Shown piece after piece: positions 12,612 to 22,132 of a DNA stretch of 64,000 nt. The stretch's first letter is position 1. Each line of letters begins with the position of its first letter. The stretch is from positions 1 to 64,000 of the forward strand of contig NW_024882324.1 in the NCBI RefSeq assembly GCF_019059575.1, read 5' to 3'. Made by a program: the position numbers and the translations under genes. The notes beneath the pieces were generated by a model. That model was not told where the DNA came from. It worked only from the letters and a program-made list of their open reading frames with translations, and ran no database searches. The stretch is from Amphibalanus amphitrite. Taxonomy: Eukaryota; Arthropoda; Thecostraca; Balanomorpha; Balanidae.

Positions 12612-15600
12612 TGAGAGAGAGAGAGGGGAGAGCGATTAGTGTGAGTGAGTGAGTGAGTGAGTGAGTGAGTGAGTGAGTAAGTGAGTGAGTGAGTGAGTGA
12701 ATAAGTAAGAGAATAAGTGAGTGAGTGATCGATGACTATGTAAGAGTATTTATATCAGGTTAAATGTCATTTCCTGAGTTGAGTTGTCAGTTTTCACCCG
12801 GCACAGCTGACTGTTTTGCACATCACACCAATATGCGCTTATTTTGAAAGCTTGGGAGGCGCTATTGATCTCGCTTTTGCATGTGTCTGTTTTGTAGTCA
12901 ACTGTCAGTTTATGCTAGTGGACCGTCCCACCAGTGACAACTATGGCAGTACCGGCTGCACCACTGGTCATCATGCAGCCCCACTCCCCCTCCGCCGTCA
13001 CCGAGTGACCGCCGCGTCCAATCAGCCAGCTTGATAACGACACCGCGCTGTGATAACGACACCCTCCCCCCCGCCCCTCCCTCGCAGTCAGATACCCGGG
13101 GAGGCGGCCGACGCGCCCTCCCCTCCCCCCGTCCCCGAGCCGTGTTGACCGCGGTGCGTCGCTATTGTCGGCGGGACTGACGCCGTCGGCGCAACGATCC
13201 GGCGCAGTAACTTTGCCGCAGACTGGCGCCACCCGATGACAGTCTCGTTCTCAGATATAGCGCCGACTAAGGCTGTCGGCCGAACTCGAACGAATGGGTC
13301 AGCAAACGCGGCTGGTTGTGTGAGCTAACCGAACCAAACGAGTCGGAGTCGGCAGTAAAATGAGTCAAATCGACTGAGATAAAGTGGTCAGTCGGGTGGC
13401 CCAGACGACTTCTGTTTGCAGACGAATGTGGGGCAGACAAAGTCAGGCACAGTTGTCTAGGGTACGACCGGAAAAAAAAATATTCGGTTGACCATAGGCT
13501 CGTGCGACGCTCAACGCTCGTAGTTTATAGGAATAGTTCACGGTGCGCTTGAGTAGCCCTTTATTTTCGCTGGCGGTTGACCCGACACGTGCTAGATCAA
13601 AGGTCACAACATGATTAGGGTCGCGTGCTTTTCCAACTTTTCACTTTGCCCTTTACGTTCCTTATGTAGTTGGTGCACTCGTTGGAGGGCTCTAACCTCG
13701 TGACTAAATTTACCCCATGCCCTACTGGAACAGACTATTTGGAAATTGCGATTACAACAAACAAGGGCGGAAACATTAATCGGCTACAACGGCCATTAGA
13801 TAACAGATAGATCGAATATTTATTAGCCACGAGTGGGATCCTGATCAGGAAATTGTTTAAAAAGCCACATTTTCTATTTAGATGCATACGTTATTTGGTC
13901 GTATGGAAATTTCACGACGGGATGTAGTCGAACTAGAACAAGCGAAATGTCACGGCGATTCGGCGGCACATGTCGGTGCAGACGTCTATGCAACAGCCAA
14001 CATCACAGGAATCCTTCCACAATGTAGCCATAAATAACGAACATTTCCGGCGATGTAGCGATAAATTTCACAGAAGTTGGACACATCGTGCAATCACGAT
14101 GCGAAACATGCGGCTGTATGATTATCAAGCATTCCATTTGTGTTGTGTGCTTTGTTTTGATGGCTTCATTTGCGTTTATTCGTGTCATTATGTGCACGGG
14201 GGATTTATAAATCGTGTGTGTATATAAATGACAGCCTTTCTTCTGTTCCCCAAGTTCTGCTCATCAGACTCGTGCTACAATACTTCCCTTACTGCATCCA
14301 CCACGACGTCCTGACCCGCATCCCCGTGTTCGCCAGGTCGCAGGGCGAGGTGCAGCGGCTCCAGACCCGGCTGCAGACGGCGCAGGACGAGCAGGACCGG
14401 CTGCAGTCCGAGGGCGAGAAGTCGCACCTGCTGCTCGGTAAGACGCGCGAGGAGCAGCGCCGCGCGCAGGACGAGCTCGAGAAGCTGCAGGAGCTCTACG
14501 ACCGCAGCGCCGTCCAGTTCATGAGGATGAAGGACAGCGAGGAGAGGTCCCGCGAGGAGCTGGAACGGCTCAACCTGGAGCTGGAGCGCCTCCGCGAAAA
14601 GTACGACAAGTCCCAGATGGAGAACAAGAGGCTGTCCAACGAGCGAGAACAGCTCAAAGAGGACGTGGATAAACTCGTGTTTGATGTTGAGCGGTCCAAG
14701 GCCCAGTACCAGAAACTACAGGCAGCTCAGGATCGCAGTAACGAGGAGGTGGCGCGTCTCCAGGTGGAGGTCGAGAAGGCGTACGAGAAGGCGGAGCGAA
14801 GTCACGCCGAGCTGAGGAAGATCCAGGCGGAGCGCGACAAGGCGCAGGCGGAGGCCGAGACGTGCCAGTCGGAGATGGAGCGCTACCTGGCGCGCCTCGG
14901 AAAGTACCAGGACAGCCAGGAGCGCAGCAAGGAAGAACAGGAGCGTCTCAAATTGGAAATCGATCGTGTCAAGGAGAAGCTGGACAAAACGCAAATGGAT
15001 CTGGAGACGGAGCACCTGATGCGCGATCGTTTCGAACAAGAGGCAGCTAAGCTGCGAATCGAACTCGACCGTCTGGAGTCTCAGAAGGGTCGCACGCTTA
15101 GCGAGGACAGCCGCTCCGACATACAGCTGGAGGTGCTGCAGAACGAGCTGGACCGCGTGCGGGAAAAGTACGACGTCTCCCAGATGGAGGTTCGCAAACA
15201 GCGCATCCAGGCTGAGAAACAGCAGGAGGAGGTGCAGCGGCTGCAGAAAGAGCTGGAGAAGCACGAGAACAACATGACACGTTTTGCTTCTGAGAAAGAA
15301 CAAAACCAGGGCGAGGTTGAGAGGCTGAAATTCGAGCTGGAACGCATTCGTTCCCGTTACGAAAAGGCGCAGAGCGAGGCGACGCGACTCGGTCAGAAGG
15401 TGGAACAGCTCGAGTCAGAGAAGAAACGGCTGAAGAGCGACCTGCAACAGGCGCAAGCTGAGTTGGACCGCCACTCGACGGCGCAGAACGACAGCCGAGA
15501 CGACATGGAGAAAATAAATGCGGAGATGGACCGCGTGCGAGCCAAGCTGGAGCGTTCGCAGGCCGAGCTGCAGCGCGTCAGCGACGAGAAACAGACGAGC

Positions 15601-18600
15601 GACGCCGAGACGCAGCGCCTGAGCCGCGAGCTGGAGCACACCCAGCAGCGGCTGACCAAGTACAAAGACAGCAACGAGGCCGCCAAGGCCGAGTTCGAGA
15701 AGATGGCCATGGAGATCGAGTCGCTGCACTCCAAGCTGGAGCGTACCGAGGGCAAGCTGCGCACCGCGGAGCAGGAGCGCCAGAACCTGCAGCAGGCGGC
15801 CAACAAGGCCAACAGCAATGACGAGCAGACCAGGATACAAGTCAAGGGCTTCCAGGACCAGCTGACCAAGCTACAGAATGAACTAGAAAAGTCACAAGCT
15901 GCTCTCAGGGCTTCTGAGGAGCAGAAGCGCGCTGTAGAGGAGCAGAAGAGGGCTGTGGAGGAAGAGAAGCGCAAGGCTGAAGAGGGAAGAAGAAAAGCAG
16001 AAGAAGAAAAGAGACAGGCGGAGGAACAAAAGCACAAAGCCGAGGAGCAAAAACGTTTATCGGATGACGAAAAGCGAAAGGTAGAAGAAGAAAAACGGCT
16101 AACAGAAGAACACAAAAGCAAGATTGAAGAAGAAATGAGACAAATCGAGGAAAGGCGGAAAAAGGCAGAGGAGCTGGCCAAAGAGGCTGAGATTCAAAAG
16201 CAGCAGATCAGGGAGAAGGCCCGTCAGTCGGAGGAGCGTTTGCTCGCGGCCGGTGGGGAGAAGGATAAGCTGACTGCTGAGCGCATGCAGCGCATCTCTG
16301 CTCTGGAACACGAGCTGTCTCAGATCACCGCCGAGCGCGACCAGCTGGTGACGCAGCTGGAAAAGTCGTCGGCCATGCTGACCACCTTCCAGCAGGAGCT
16401 GCAGTCCACCCAGCGCAGCCTGGAGTCGGCGCAGCAGGCTGCCGGCGGCCAGCAGGCGCAGGCTGCGCAGCAGCTCAAGGAGCGCGAGGCGCAGCTGCAG
16501 CAGCTCACGCAGCAGCTGTCCCAGAAGCAGCAGGAGATGGAGTCGCTGCAGCGCGCTCACGAGGCGGAGGTGGCACGACTGAAGAGGGCGGAGGTGGAGC
16601 TGCGCGAGGCTCAGAGTAACAGCAGCCGCTCGGACTCGGAGCAGCTGCAGCAGCTGCGCGCTAGTTTGGAGGCGGAGCGCGGCCGCGCCGACCGCGCCGA
16701 GCAGACGCTCCAGGAGACGCAGTCGCAGCTGGCGCAGCTCAAACAGCAGCTGGAGGCGGCCCGGACGGAGACGCGGCAGGGCGCGGCCGTGCTGCAACAG
16801 CAGGTGCAGCAGCAGAAGCAGCAGCTGCAGGAGCAGCAGCAGCGGCTGGAGCAGCAGCAGGGCACCATCCAGGAGCAGCAGCAGCAGCTGGCGTCGGCCC
16901 ACCAGCTGCTGCAGCAGAAGACCAGCGACTCCACTGAGGTCCAGAAGCTCAGGAAGGAGCTGGAACGCTCCAAAAACGACATGCAGAACTCTCGAGTAGA
17001 GCGAGAAAGGCTTCAGTCCCAGCTGGAGATACTGGTTCAGGAGCTCCAACGCACCCAGGTGAGAATGATGTCCTTTGGTACTGGCGGTTCTAGGAAGCTT
17101 TAAAAGCAATCGTTTTGCTAGTTTGCATCTCTAATGCAGTGGCTACACTATGCGTTTTCTGCGTGCGTTTTTTGCGAGTTTGCGTGATTTGCGGAATATC
17201 GTTCTAGAAAGAAACGGCATTACGTTTTGTTATATGTTTTTCATATAAACTTTTAATTAACATAAACGTTTTATTAACTTTTATATAAATATTAAAGAAG
17301 TTTAATTAATAATAGGTAACCTTTTTTCTAGAACGATATTACGCAAAACCCGCAAACACGCAAAAAACGCACGCAGAAAACGCATAGTGTAGCCAGACCT
17401 TAAGAGGATCTCAAAGAATTAGGCATTCGAATTATTTGATTGCCCTTATCTTTCACATGTCAATGAAGTATGAACTGAAGAATTACGACACAGAGAGAAG
17501 AAATAATTTTGTTATGCCTATTTTTGCTCTTCAAATGCACAACCACAAGAAACTGCAATCACGTTTACATTTCAGTTGAGCGGTCATTCGAATGATCATT
17601 CAAAACTTTGAAAGTTTATTCGTAGTTAGCTATTATGCAACCTCTTATCACATGATCTACGCGTTCCCACAGCTGGATCTACAGAAGGCACAGCAAAAAG
17701 CTGCTAACTCGGGCAGTAGCAGTGAGGAGGATTCCAGCGCGCAGCATCAGCAGCAGTTACAGCAGCAACAACAGCAGCTGCAGCAACAGCAGCAGCAGTT
17801 GCAGCAGGCCCAACAGCAGCTGCAGCAGCAACAGCAGCTGCTTGAGGAGCGTACGCGGCAGCTGGAGGAACGGGACAAGCAGCTGGCGCAGCTGCAGGCT
17901 CGCGTCAAACAGCTCGAGTCGGAGTTGGCAGCCAAGGTAAGGGGGATAGTCCGGCAAGAGCGGGTAATTAAGTCGGGGCTGGCAGCGGAGCCAAGTAGGC
18001 TTTTAATTGTTTGTCTCGAGTATTCAATCAAAACTTATATCATTGTGTATACAGACAAGCTAGACAAGTAAGCATCCAGACCATAGCTGCACTTCACTGA
18101 AACCTTTAGGCTCATCATCCCATGTCGCCAACTTATACATTATTGGTCGTATCGTGTCGGGATTGCGACGTGCCTGTTGGTATACTGTCCCGCATATACC
18201 ACTGTGCTGCGGCACAGTCTACCTTACAGCAGCCGCGGCGCGCCGCTTGCACAATGCACAGTGCGGCGCTGGAGCATGAAAAGGGAAGGCAAAAGGCATG
18301 GAAAAGGCATCCAAACTCCAAAGTGGTTCAAATATGGGGAGATATCGCTCCCTAACGGCGTGGGCCGTGGATGTTTAAATACGGCTGAACTAATCGTCCA
18401 AACCTCTCACAACAGGCGGTGACGGCCGTTTGGGAACTTTACCGAACGATTCGGCGTACCATGTGTAATGTGTTGCCTGTCTGGCTAACGTCCATCGGCG
18501 CGGGCCGATTGTCCGCATCCGGTCCATTTAATTCGCGATCAGCCACTCGCGGAATTACGGCGGCGCTCGTAAAGTGGCGACCGGGCCCGGCGCTTCCGAC

Positions 18601-21600
18601 CGGCCGCGGGGAGGCGGGCGAGCCGCCGAGGCCGAACCGCCGCAACTGGGACCATGGGGAGTTGTGGACGCCGCCCACTGAGCTAGGGGACACCTCACTC
18701 ACCCCGGGAGAAGTTCGAAATAGGGAGGGGGATGAGAGAGACCGGGGCTGGCCCCACGCACTTGCGTCAAAAAGTTCGGTATTGCTGGCGACAAATGATA
18801 ACAATAACACGTCAAATGTATATTTAGACACACAAAGCTTTTGGTATGAAAATACCTTGATCACTGTGTTAAACAGCAATGAGGACGATCAAGGTATTTT
18901 CATACCGAAAGCTTTGTGTGTTTAAATATACATTTGACGTGTTATTGTTATCATTTATCCTAACTGTCTTGGATATTCTACATTGCTGGCGACGTTGACG
19001 CGGTGGCACGGCCTCATTATAGCTATATATGTTCAGTGTATTTGGATTGGTCCAGACGAGCAATGTCTTTGGACATTTTCCGGCACATACATGGTACAGA
19101 TATAGGTGTCAGCAGTCCCGCGATGAAAGCTGGTCCCCTCCCCTCTTGGGTGCTAACTCTCTTTAGAGAGAGGCGTCAGCTCTCCGTGCAAGAGGCGCCA
19201 TCCCGTCGTGAGAGACGCGGGCCTACCGTGAGAGAGGCGCCATACCGCAGTGAGAGAGGCGGCAGTCCAGCACGGTCCGGCCGCCGCTCTCGGCACCGTC
19301 CCAGACAGTGTCAGCGGCATCGATCTCTGTCGCTGTGTGTGAGACGCTGCTGGTCACACACAATGGCCAGTGTGCTCCGTCCCTGGCGACCCTCTCCGGC
19401 GGCTGCCCCCGGAGCACCAGCCGGCGCCATATTGATTTATTTGTCCCATAAGGTGACAGTGCGGAGGGTCTGGATAATATCGAAAGTTGTTTGGGTATGG
19501 TGACGGTGAAGTATGACACCTTATAGAGAGTTTACTAAGTTACTCTCACAACATAAATAATCGATATCCAATTCAGTCAATGTCATACAAATTTCCCGGA
19601 AAACGACAACAAGTCTGTTGGCTCTGCCTTTTACGGTGGATGAATGATTCCCCGTTGCGTTGCTCGGTAAACGTCATCACTTACCGGCTGTCAGTTAGCG
19701 CCGCGCGGCCCCACTCAGACGATTGCCCCTGGTGACGGCCCAGCCGCCGTGTCTGCCCGCAGGCGGAGCAGGGCGGCGGAGCGGCAGAGCTGGCGCAGCT
19801 GCGGACAGAGCTGGCGCAGCTGCGCGAGGAGAACAAGAAGGCGCAGGCCGAGTCGGAGCGCCTGCTGCACCTGATGCAGATGTCGCAGGAGGAGCAGTTC
19901 GCCAAGGACAAGACCATCAAGGAGCTGCAGGAGTGAGTGAACAGAGGATACCCAGGACGGACCCGGGTGATGGGGTAGCTAGATGGGTCCGGTAGAAACG
20001 TACTAGGCTGCCAAATAATCAGGGCCACGCTGTGAGACAGGCCGGCACAAAAAAAGACCCGTGGCGACCGAGTAGGTATGTTGGTCCTGAAACGGTACAC
20101 CAAACTAAACTGAGACTGGAGTTTCTGGGGGACGTGTGATATAGTTGAGGCACGAGAGGGCAGTTGTGTGTCCCCGAGATTTTGTCTCGAGTAGTTAATT
20201 CCGAGTAAGAGCGGAGTCGGGAGCGTTGTGCCCCGGCGGGAGCGTTTCGGAGCGGGATGGAATGTACCGCAGGCACGCCGCCGAGGGCTGTGAATCTAAT
20301 TTCCCAGCGGCATTCACAACAAGATAGACATGCTTCTCTGGCCGAAATCCTGGAAGGCAGCGGAGTTGGTGGATTGTCAAAAAGAACACGGCACAGTGTG
20401 AATGAAATTAGAAAAGGAGCAGGTTACTTAAGACCACTTAATTACAAAATGCATACAGAGGTAATACCTAGTGTTAGTGTTAAGCATCGAACGGCGGGGC
20501 AGAGTCATGCCCTCATCCTCAGACTCACAGCACATGGCCTTTGTTCCGCGTGATCAATAGCTACATTTGTCACCGGCGAGGCATCGGGGCGTTAGGAGTG
20601 TGCTAATAACCCGACACCAGCCCAGTTCCGTGACTTTCGGACACTGGAGGCGGGCATATTTCCAAACGGGAGACTCATTAGGACTGAGACCATCAGCGAG
20701 TTTGTGCCATTCGCCCGTTCTGAGCGTTTGCTACAACAGCAAATGAGGTGCTTTCTATTCTGATGAGGACAATTTGAACCGTTTAGCTCATTTATGAGGC
20801 ACCAACACTCGCCTGAATCAGGGTTATTTTTTAAGTTATGAAAATCTATCGTAAGATGAGCCCGTGCATAATGAATCATTTGTCAGAGGGAGGGTTTCCT
20901 TAGAAAGCATTTAAAGAGATAACACAACGTGCAGAAAGTTAAACAGCTGGAACTTCTGCTAATGAAAGGAAAGCTAGCGCACAATGTAGGCACCGCCGAA
21001 TAGGAATGTATTTTGCGGGGTGGGGTCGATTTTAATTGAAGATAGAGATGGGGGATTTAGTTGAATCAAATATGCCAGTAAATAAGCCCGGAGCGGGCTG
21101 CAGGTCGATCACTCTCCGCCGATCAGCTTCACCAGACGGCGACCGACGCGCGGAGCCCCCAGCTCCCGACGGTACCCGCCGCGGATTGGTTCCGCAAAGG
21201 TCAACGATGGGTCGGTCGGCCCGGTCGGCCCGGACGACCCGGTTTTAACGGCCGTTTGGGCTCGATTGTGTCGTTACGACCGGCCGGGCGGCCGTGGCGA
21301 GCTACAGCGGTCTGCCGGGTGTCCTCGGGACAGCTAGTGGGGGCACTCAATATATGGGAGAGGCCGGAATGGTGATTCATAATGCCGATCAATAATGAAT
21401 GGATGGTCGAATTATGTTTGGGAAATAAATATATCAGGAGCTGATAACGGTAGGGCGCGGGGTTTAAGTTCAGGGTAGCGCTAGGCTCTTAGTCACTCAC
21501 TGAAGCGTCCGGCCTGTTGACCCAGTGAATCTGCCCACAGCTGATGTCTGTCCGCGTGTCTGTATCCTCAGAGCGCTGAGGAGGTCCCGCGGCGCGCCGC

Positions 21601-22132
21601 TGACCGCGCCTCCCTCCACCGGTCCGTCTCGGGCCACCACCCCCGGGGCGGTCACCGCCAGTCCGGCACCGCCGCCGCCGCCGACCCAGCAGTCACAGCA
21701 GCAGCAGAACAAGGTCAGAGGCGCCGCACAGCTACCGATGGGTCACTTCAGGGCTATGAAGCTTACTTGCAGGTTCACCACTAGGGATATAATCCATAAA
21801 CGTGAAGTCCGTGCTTCTAGGAATGTGCACAAACTACAACTCGGCATATAGAGTGCAACTCGTACTTAGAGAACAATCGTCAACAAACTTGGCTAATGGC
21901 TTGACAATGACAGAGCATCGTTGAATGAATTATGGATATACCCTCCCACTCCTTGAGAAAAGACCCGCCCATCTGACAGTGGTGTCCTCTGTTGCAGCCC
22001 CAGCTGCCGAACCTGCTGCCCGACGCCGCCGGCACGGCCGCTTCCGCCGCCGCCAACGTGGCCGGCAACGTCGCCGGCAACGCGGCAAACGCTTCCAAGG
22101 CCGTCGGCGGCTTCCTCAAAAGCCTCTTCTAA
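4124..22132 (+). CDS. brp: Bruchpilot (ELKS/CAST/ERC-family active-zone scaffold), 11 exons, 5' partial
   Basis: Joined exons 4124-4291, 4655-4822, 5682-6866, 7205-7357, 10006-10194, 10714-10853, 14337-17058, 17673-17936, 19763-19932, 21572-21713 and 21998-22132 give an uninterrupted 1,811-residue frame with a stop codon. All junctions are GT..AG and phase-compatible. The protein is almost wholly coiled coil. It opens with the conserved ELKS-type stretch (VLKESLCAKEEHYNMLQ, NVLQRK, LLKEKDNQVDMAR) and continues through repeated (R/D)xYDK(S/A)Q-type heptads. Near the C terminus it has LLHLMQMSQEEQ, and it ends GGFLKSLF, close to the FLKSFF end of fly Bruchpilot. In Drosophila the protein builds the T-bar, clusters calcium channels with its N-terminal part and tethers vesicles with its C-terminal tip. 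The N-terminal exons are missing from the window. Insertions unlike the fly protein as I recall it are an R/D/E-rich block (residues about 278-340 of the visible part) and an E/K/Q heptad block (about 1194-1300). Confidence 0.94.
4655..4822 (+). CDS. brp: brp exon B
   Basis: 56 codons, phase 0 at both ends, reading VEELRQRLEEKNRTIEKKTQ to DIKDRKINVLQRK. The acceptor CAG ends at 4654 and the donor GTCAGT starts at 4823. It continues the conserved ELKS-type coiled coil shared by fly Bruchpilot and vertebrate ELKS/CAST. Introns of 363 and 859 bases flank it. Confidence 0.9.
4823..5681 (+). other. brp intron between exons B and C
   Basis: An 859-base intron with a GTCAGT donor and a long CT-rich tract (about 5640-5678) before the CCCCGCAG acceptor. 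No other exon or mobile element was recognised in it. Confidence 0.7.
5682..6866 (+). CDS. brp: brp exon C, with R/D/E-rich insertion
   Basis: 395 codons, phase 0 at both ends. It starts VENLEELLKEKDNQVDMAR, which matches the family closely, and ends TTGELRR at a GTAAGT donor. After LRFDLER the coiled coil is interrupted by a block of alternating R, E and D (about 6178-6363), including a run of seven Arg-Asp-Pro triplets near 6280-6335, followed by DSRDSRDW. Coiled coil resumes at LEIERLQERLEKSQAELRR. The insertion is encoded by short near-repeats (gatccgcg-type), consistent with triplet or nonamer expansion. Confidence 0.93.
7205..7357 (+). CDS. brp: brp exon D
   Basis: 51 codons, LQAEREQAICDMDLLQAQVD to KLKDKYDKAQ, phase 0 at both ends. 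The acceptor is CTCAG at 7204 and the donor GTCAGT starts at 7358. The LLQAQVDKTLGQSTRMQ stretch aligns with the LQSQLDKALGQAARMQ part of fly Bruchpilot, which fixes frame and order. Confidence 0.9.
7358..10005 (+). other. brp intron between exons D and E
   Basis: A 2.65 kb intron. It is AT-rich in the middle (8400-8700), and a GC-rich block at about 9190-9440 may be regulatory. Open frames in the GC block run in several frames on both strands and look like composition effects. The last 160 bases are a tandem duplication of the acceptor region, described separately. Confidence 0.6.
9846..10020 (+). repeat. Three-copy tandem duplication of the exon E acceptor
   Basis: The block ctcagg..CAGCTGG followed by a GCGGATACGG-like segment is repeated with a period of 77-79 bases. 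CAG acceptor cores end at 9848, 9926 and 10005, each followed by a version of the exon start (aaCAGCTGGCC, gtCAGCTGGCC, gtCAGCTGGCG). Only the last copy opens into the full conserved exon. From 9927 the frame hits TAG after eleven codons. The period is not a multiple of three, so use of the decoy acceptors would shift the frame. Confidence 0.75.
10006..10194 (+). CDS. brp: brp exon E
   Basis: 63 codons, GQLARVLKEKEAVEMDLLKQ to NSALIQKLQ, phase 0 at both ends. The donor GTAAGC starts at 10195. The pattern (QLxRxxKExE...LLxxxxxRD..QT..DLLxEKxDK) matches fly Bruchpilot directly after exon D, so no exon is missing between D and E. Confidence 0.9.
10195..10713 (+). other. brp intron between exons E and F
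   Basis: A 519-base intron with a GTAAGC donor and a C-rich tract ending in CCGCCGCAG. No other feature was recognised. Confidence 0.7.
10714..10853 (+). CDS. brp: brp exon F
   Basis: Encodes IEKEDRSSELEHLREKLEKN to ENERLLEKYDR. The last codon is split (CG at the end of this exon, G at 14337, giving Arg). The donor is GTGAGA at 10854. Joining it to exon G gives EKYDR-SQGEVQRLQTR, which parallels EKYDRAQNEIYRLQ in the fly protein. Confidence 0.9.
11616..12523. mobile_element. Inverted-repeat element with 5-bp target duplication
   Basis: The left end starts ACCACGTTTCCATGGGCATC and the right end, reverse-complemented, starts ACCCCGTTTCCATGGGCATC. The similarity continues through the palindromic TGATCCGGATCA-like segment, giving about 35 bp of inverted repeat. 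Both ends are flanked by CAATG (11611-11615 and 12524-12528). The interior carries three degenerate repeats of about 115 bp, each with a CACGTG-containing palindrome (GCACGTGCGCACGTGC type), plus a CCGG-repeat near 12390-12418. No transposase frame is seen. The superfamily is not recognised. Confidence 0.7.
12541..12730. repeat. GA and GTGA microsatellites
   Basis: A (GA)n run of about 70 bases is followed, after an impure stretch, by a (GTGA)n run to about 12730. They lie just outside the right end of the 11616-12523 element. Confidence 0.9.
14337..17058 (+). CDS. brp: brp exon G, the giant coiled-coil exon
   Basis: 2,722 bases: one base completing the split Arg codon, then 907 codons ending ELQRTQ in phase 0 at a GTGAGA donor. 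It contains the long run of YDKSQ, YEKAQ and EKYDVSQ heptads typical of Bruchpilot. At about 15913-16235 the code becomes A-rich and gives tandem EEQKR/EEEKRKAEE heptads, a local expansion unlike the GC-rich flanks. A Q-rich stretch follows near 16785-16920. LEKSSAMLTTFQQELQ resembles LEKSQEILMNFQKELQ of the fly protein. Confidence 0.94.
17138..17399. mobile_element. Intronic MITE with long terminal inverted repeats
   Basis: The left arm (about 17140-17205, starting TGGCTACACTATGCGTTTTC) and right arm (about 17327-17397) are inverted copies, both reaching TCTAGAACGATAT on the inner side. A 120-base AT-rich centre separates them. It lies wholly in the brp intron between exons G and H. The terminal TGGCTACAC recalls hAT MITEs, but I could not define a target duplication. 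Confidence 0.65.
17673..17936 (+). CDS. brp: brp exon H (Q-rich)
   Basis: 88 codons, phase 0 at both ends: LDLQKAQQKAANSGSSSEED, then a long glutamine-rich stretch, then LEERTRQLEERDKQLAQLQA to LAAK at a GTAAGG donor. The acceptor is CCCACAG at 17672. Q-rich coiled coil near the C-terminal third is a feature of fly Bruchpilot. Confidence 0.9.
17937..19762 (+). other. brp intron between exons H and I
   Basis: A 1.83 kb intron containing the palindrome at 18794-18957 and GC-rich stretches at 18500-18750 and 19120-19430. The latter has short GAGAGGCG-type direct repeats. No exon was recognised. Confidence 0.65.
18794..18957. repeat. Palindromic short element in brp intron
   Basis: Arms of about 70 bases (from AAATGATAACAATAACACG inward to GATCA) mirror each other around a loop of about 20 bases near 18865-18888. 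The palindrome lies between two copies of ATTGCTGGCGAC (about 18780-18792 and 18981-18993). These could be a long target duplication or an older local duplication. No coding capacity. Confidence 0.7.
19763..19932 (+). CDS. brp: brp exon I
   Basis: AEQGGGAAELAQLRTELAQL to LLHLMQMSQEEQFAKDKTIK and ELQE, with the last codon split (GA here, A at 21572). The acceptor is CCCGCAG and the donor GTGAGT. The LMQMSQEEQ(F/N)AK segment is very close to LVQMSQEEQNAK in the fly protein and is one of the best anchors for the identification. Confidence 0.93.
19933..21571 (+). other. brp intron between exons I and J
   Basis: A 1.64 kb intron with a GTGAGT donor and a TATCCTCAG acceptor. GC-rich patches occur at 20210-20300 and 21100-21320. 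The open frames there have no recognisable similarity. No mobile element ends were seen. Confidence 0.6.
21572..21713 (+). CDS. brp: brp exon J
   Basis: One base finishing the split Glu codon, then 47 codons: ALRRSRGAPLTAPPSTGPSR to PPPPPTQQSQQQQNK in phase 0, with donor GTCAGA at 21714. It replaces the Q-rich linker of the fly protein with a longer Ala/Pro/Thr-rich, presumably flexible, linker before the C-terminal tip. Confidence 0.87.
21998..22132 (+). CDS. brp: brp terminal exon K
   Basis: 44 codons and TAA: PQLPNLLPDAAGTAASAAAN to KAVGGFLKSLF. The end motif FLKS(L/F)F is shared with fly Bruchpilot, where loss of the last residues untethers vesicles from the T-bar. The acceptor is TGTTGCAG at 21997. 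An alanine/glycine/asparagine-rich stretch (VAGNVAGNAANA) precedes the tip. Confidence 0.92.
   Translation, partial: PQLPNLLPDAAGTAASAAANVAGNVAGNAANASKAVGGFLKSLF

Larger units (their letters stand above)
10854..14336 (+). other. Longest brp intron (between exons F and G)
   Basis: A 3.48 kb intron. It holds a 0.9 kb inverted-repeat element (11616-12523), GA and GTGA microsatellites (12541-12730) and a GC-rich block at 12960-13210. No further exon was recognised. The acceptor is CGCCAG at 14331-14336. Confidence 0.7.
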
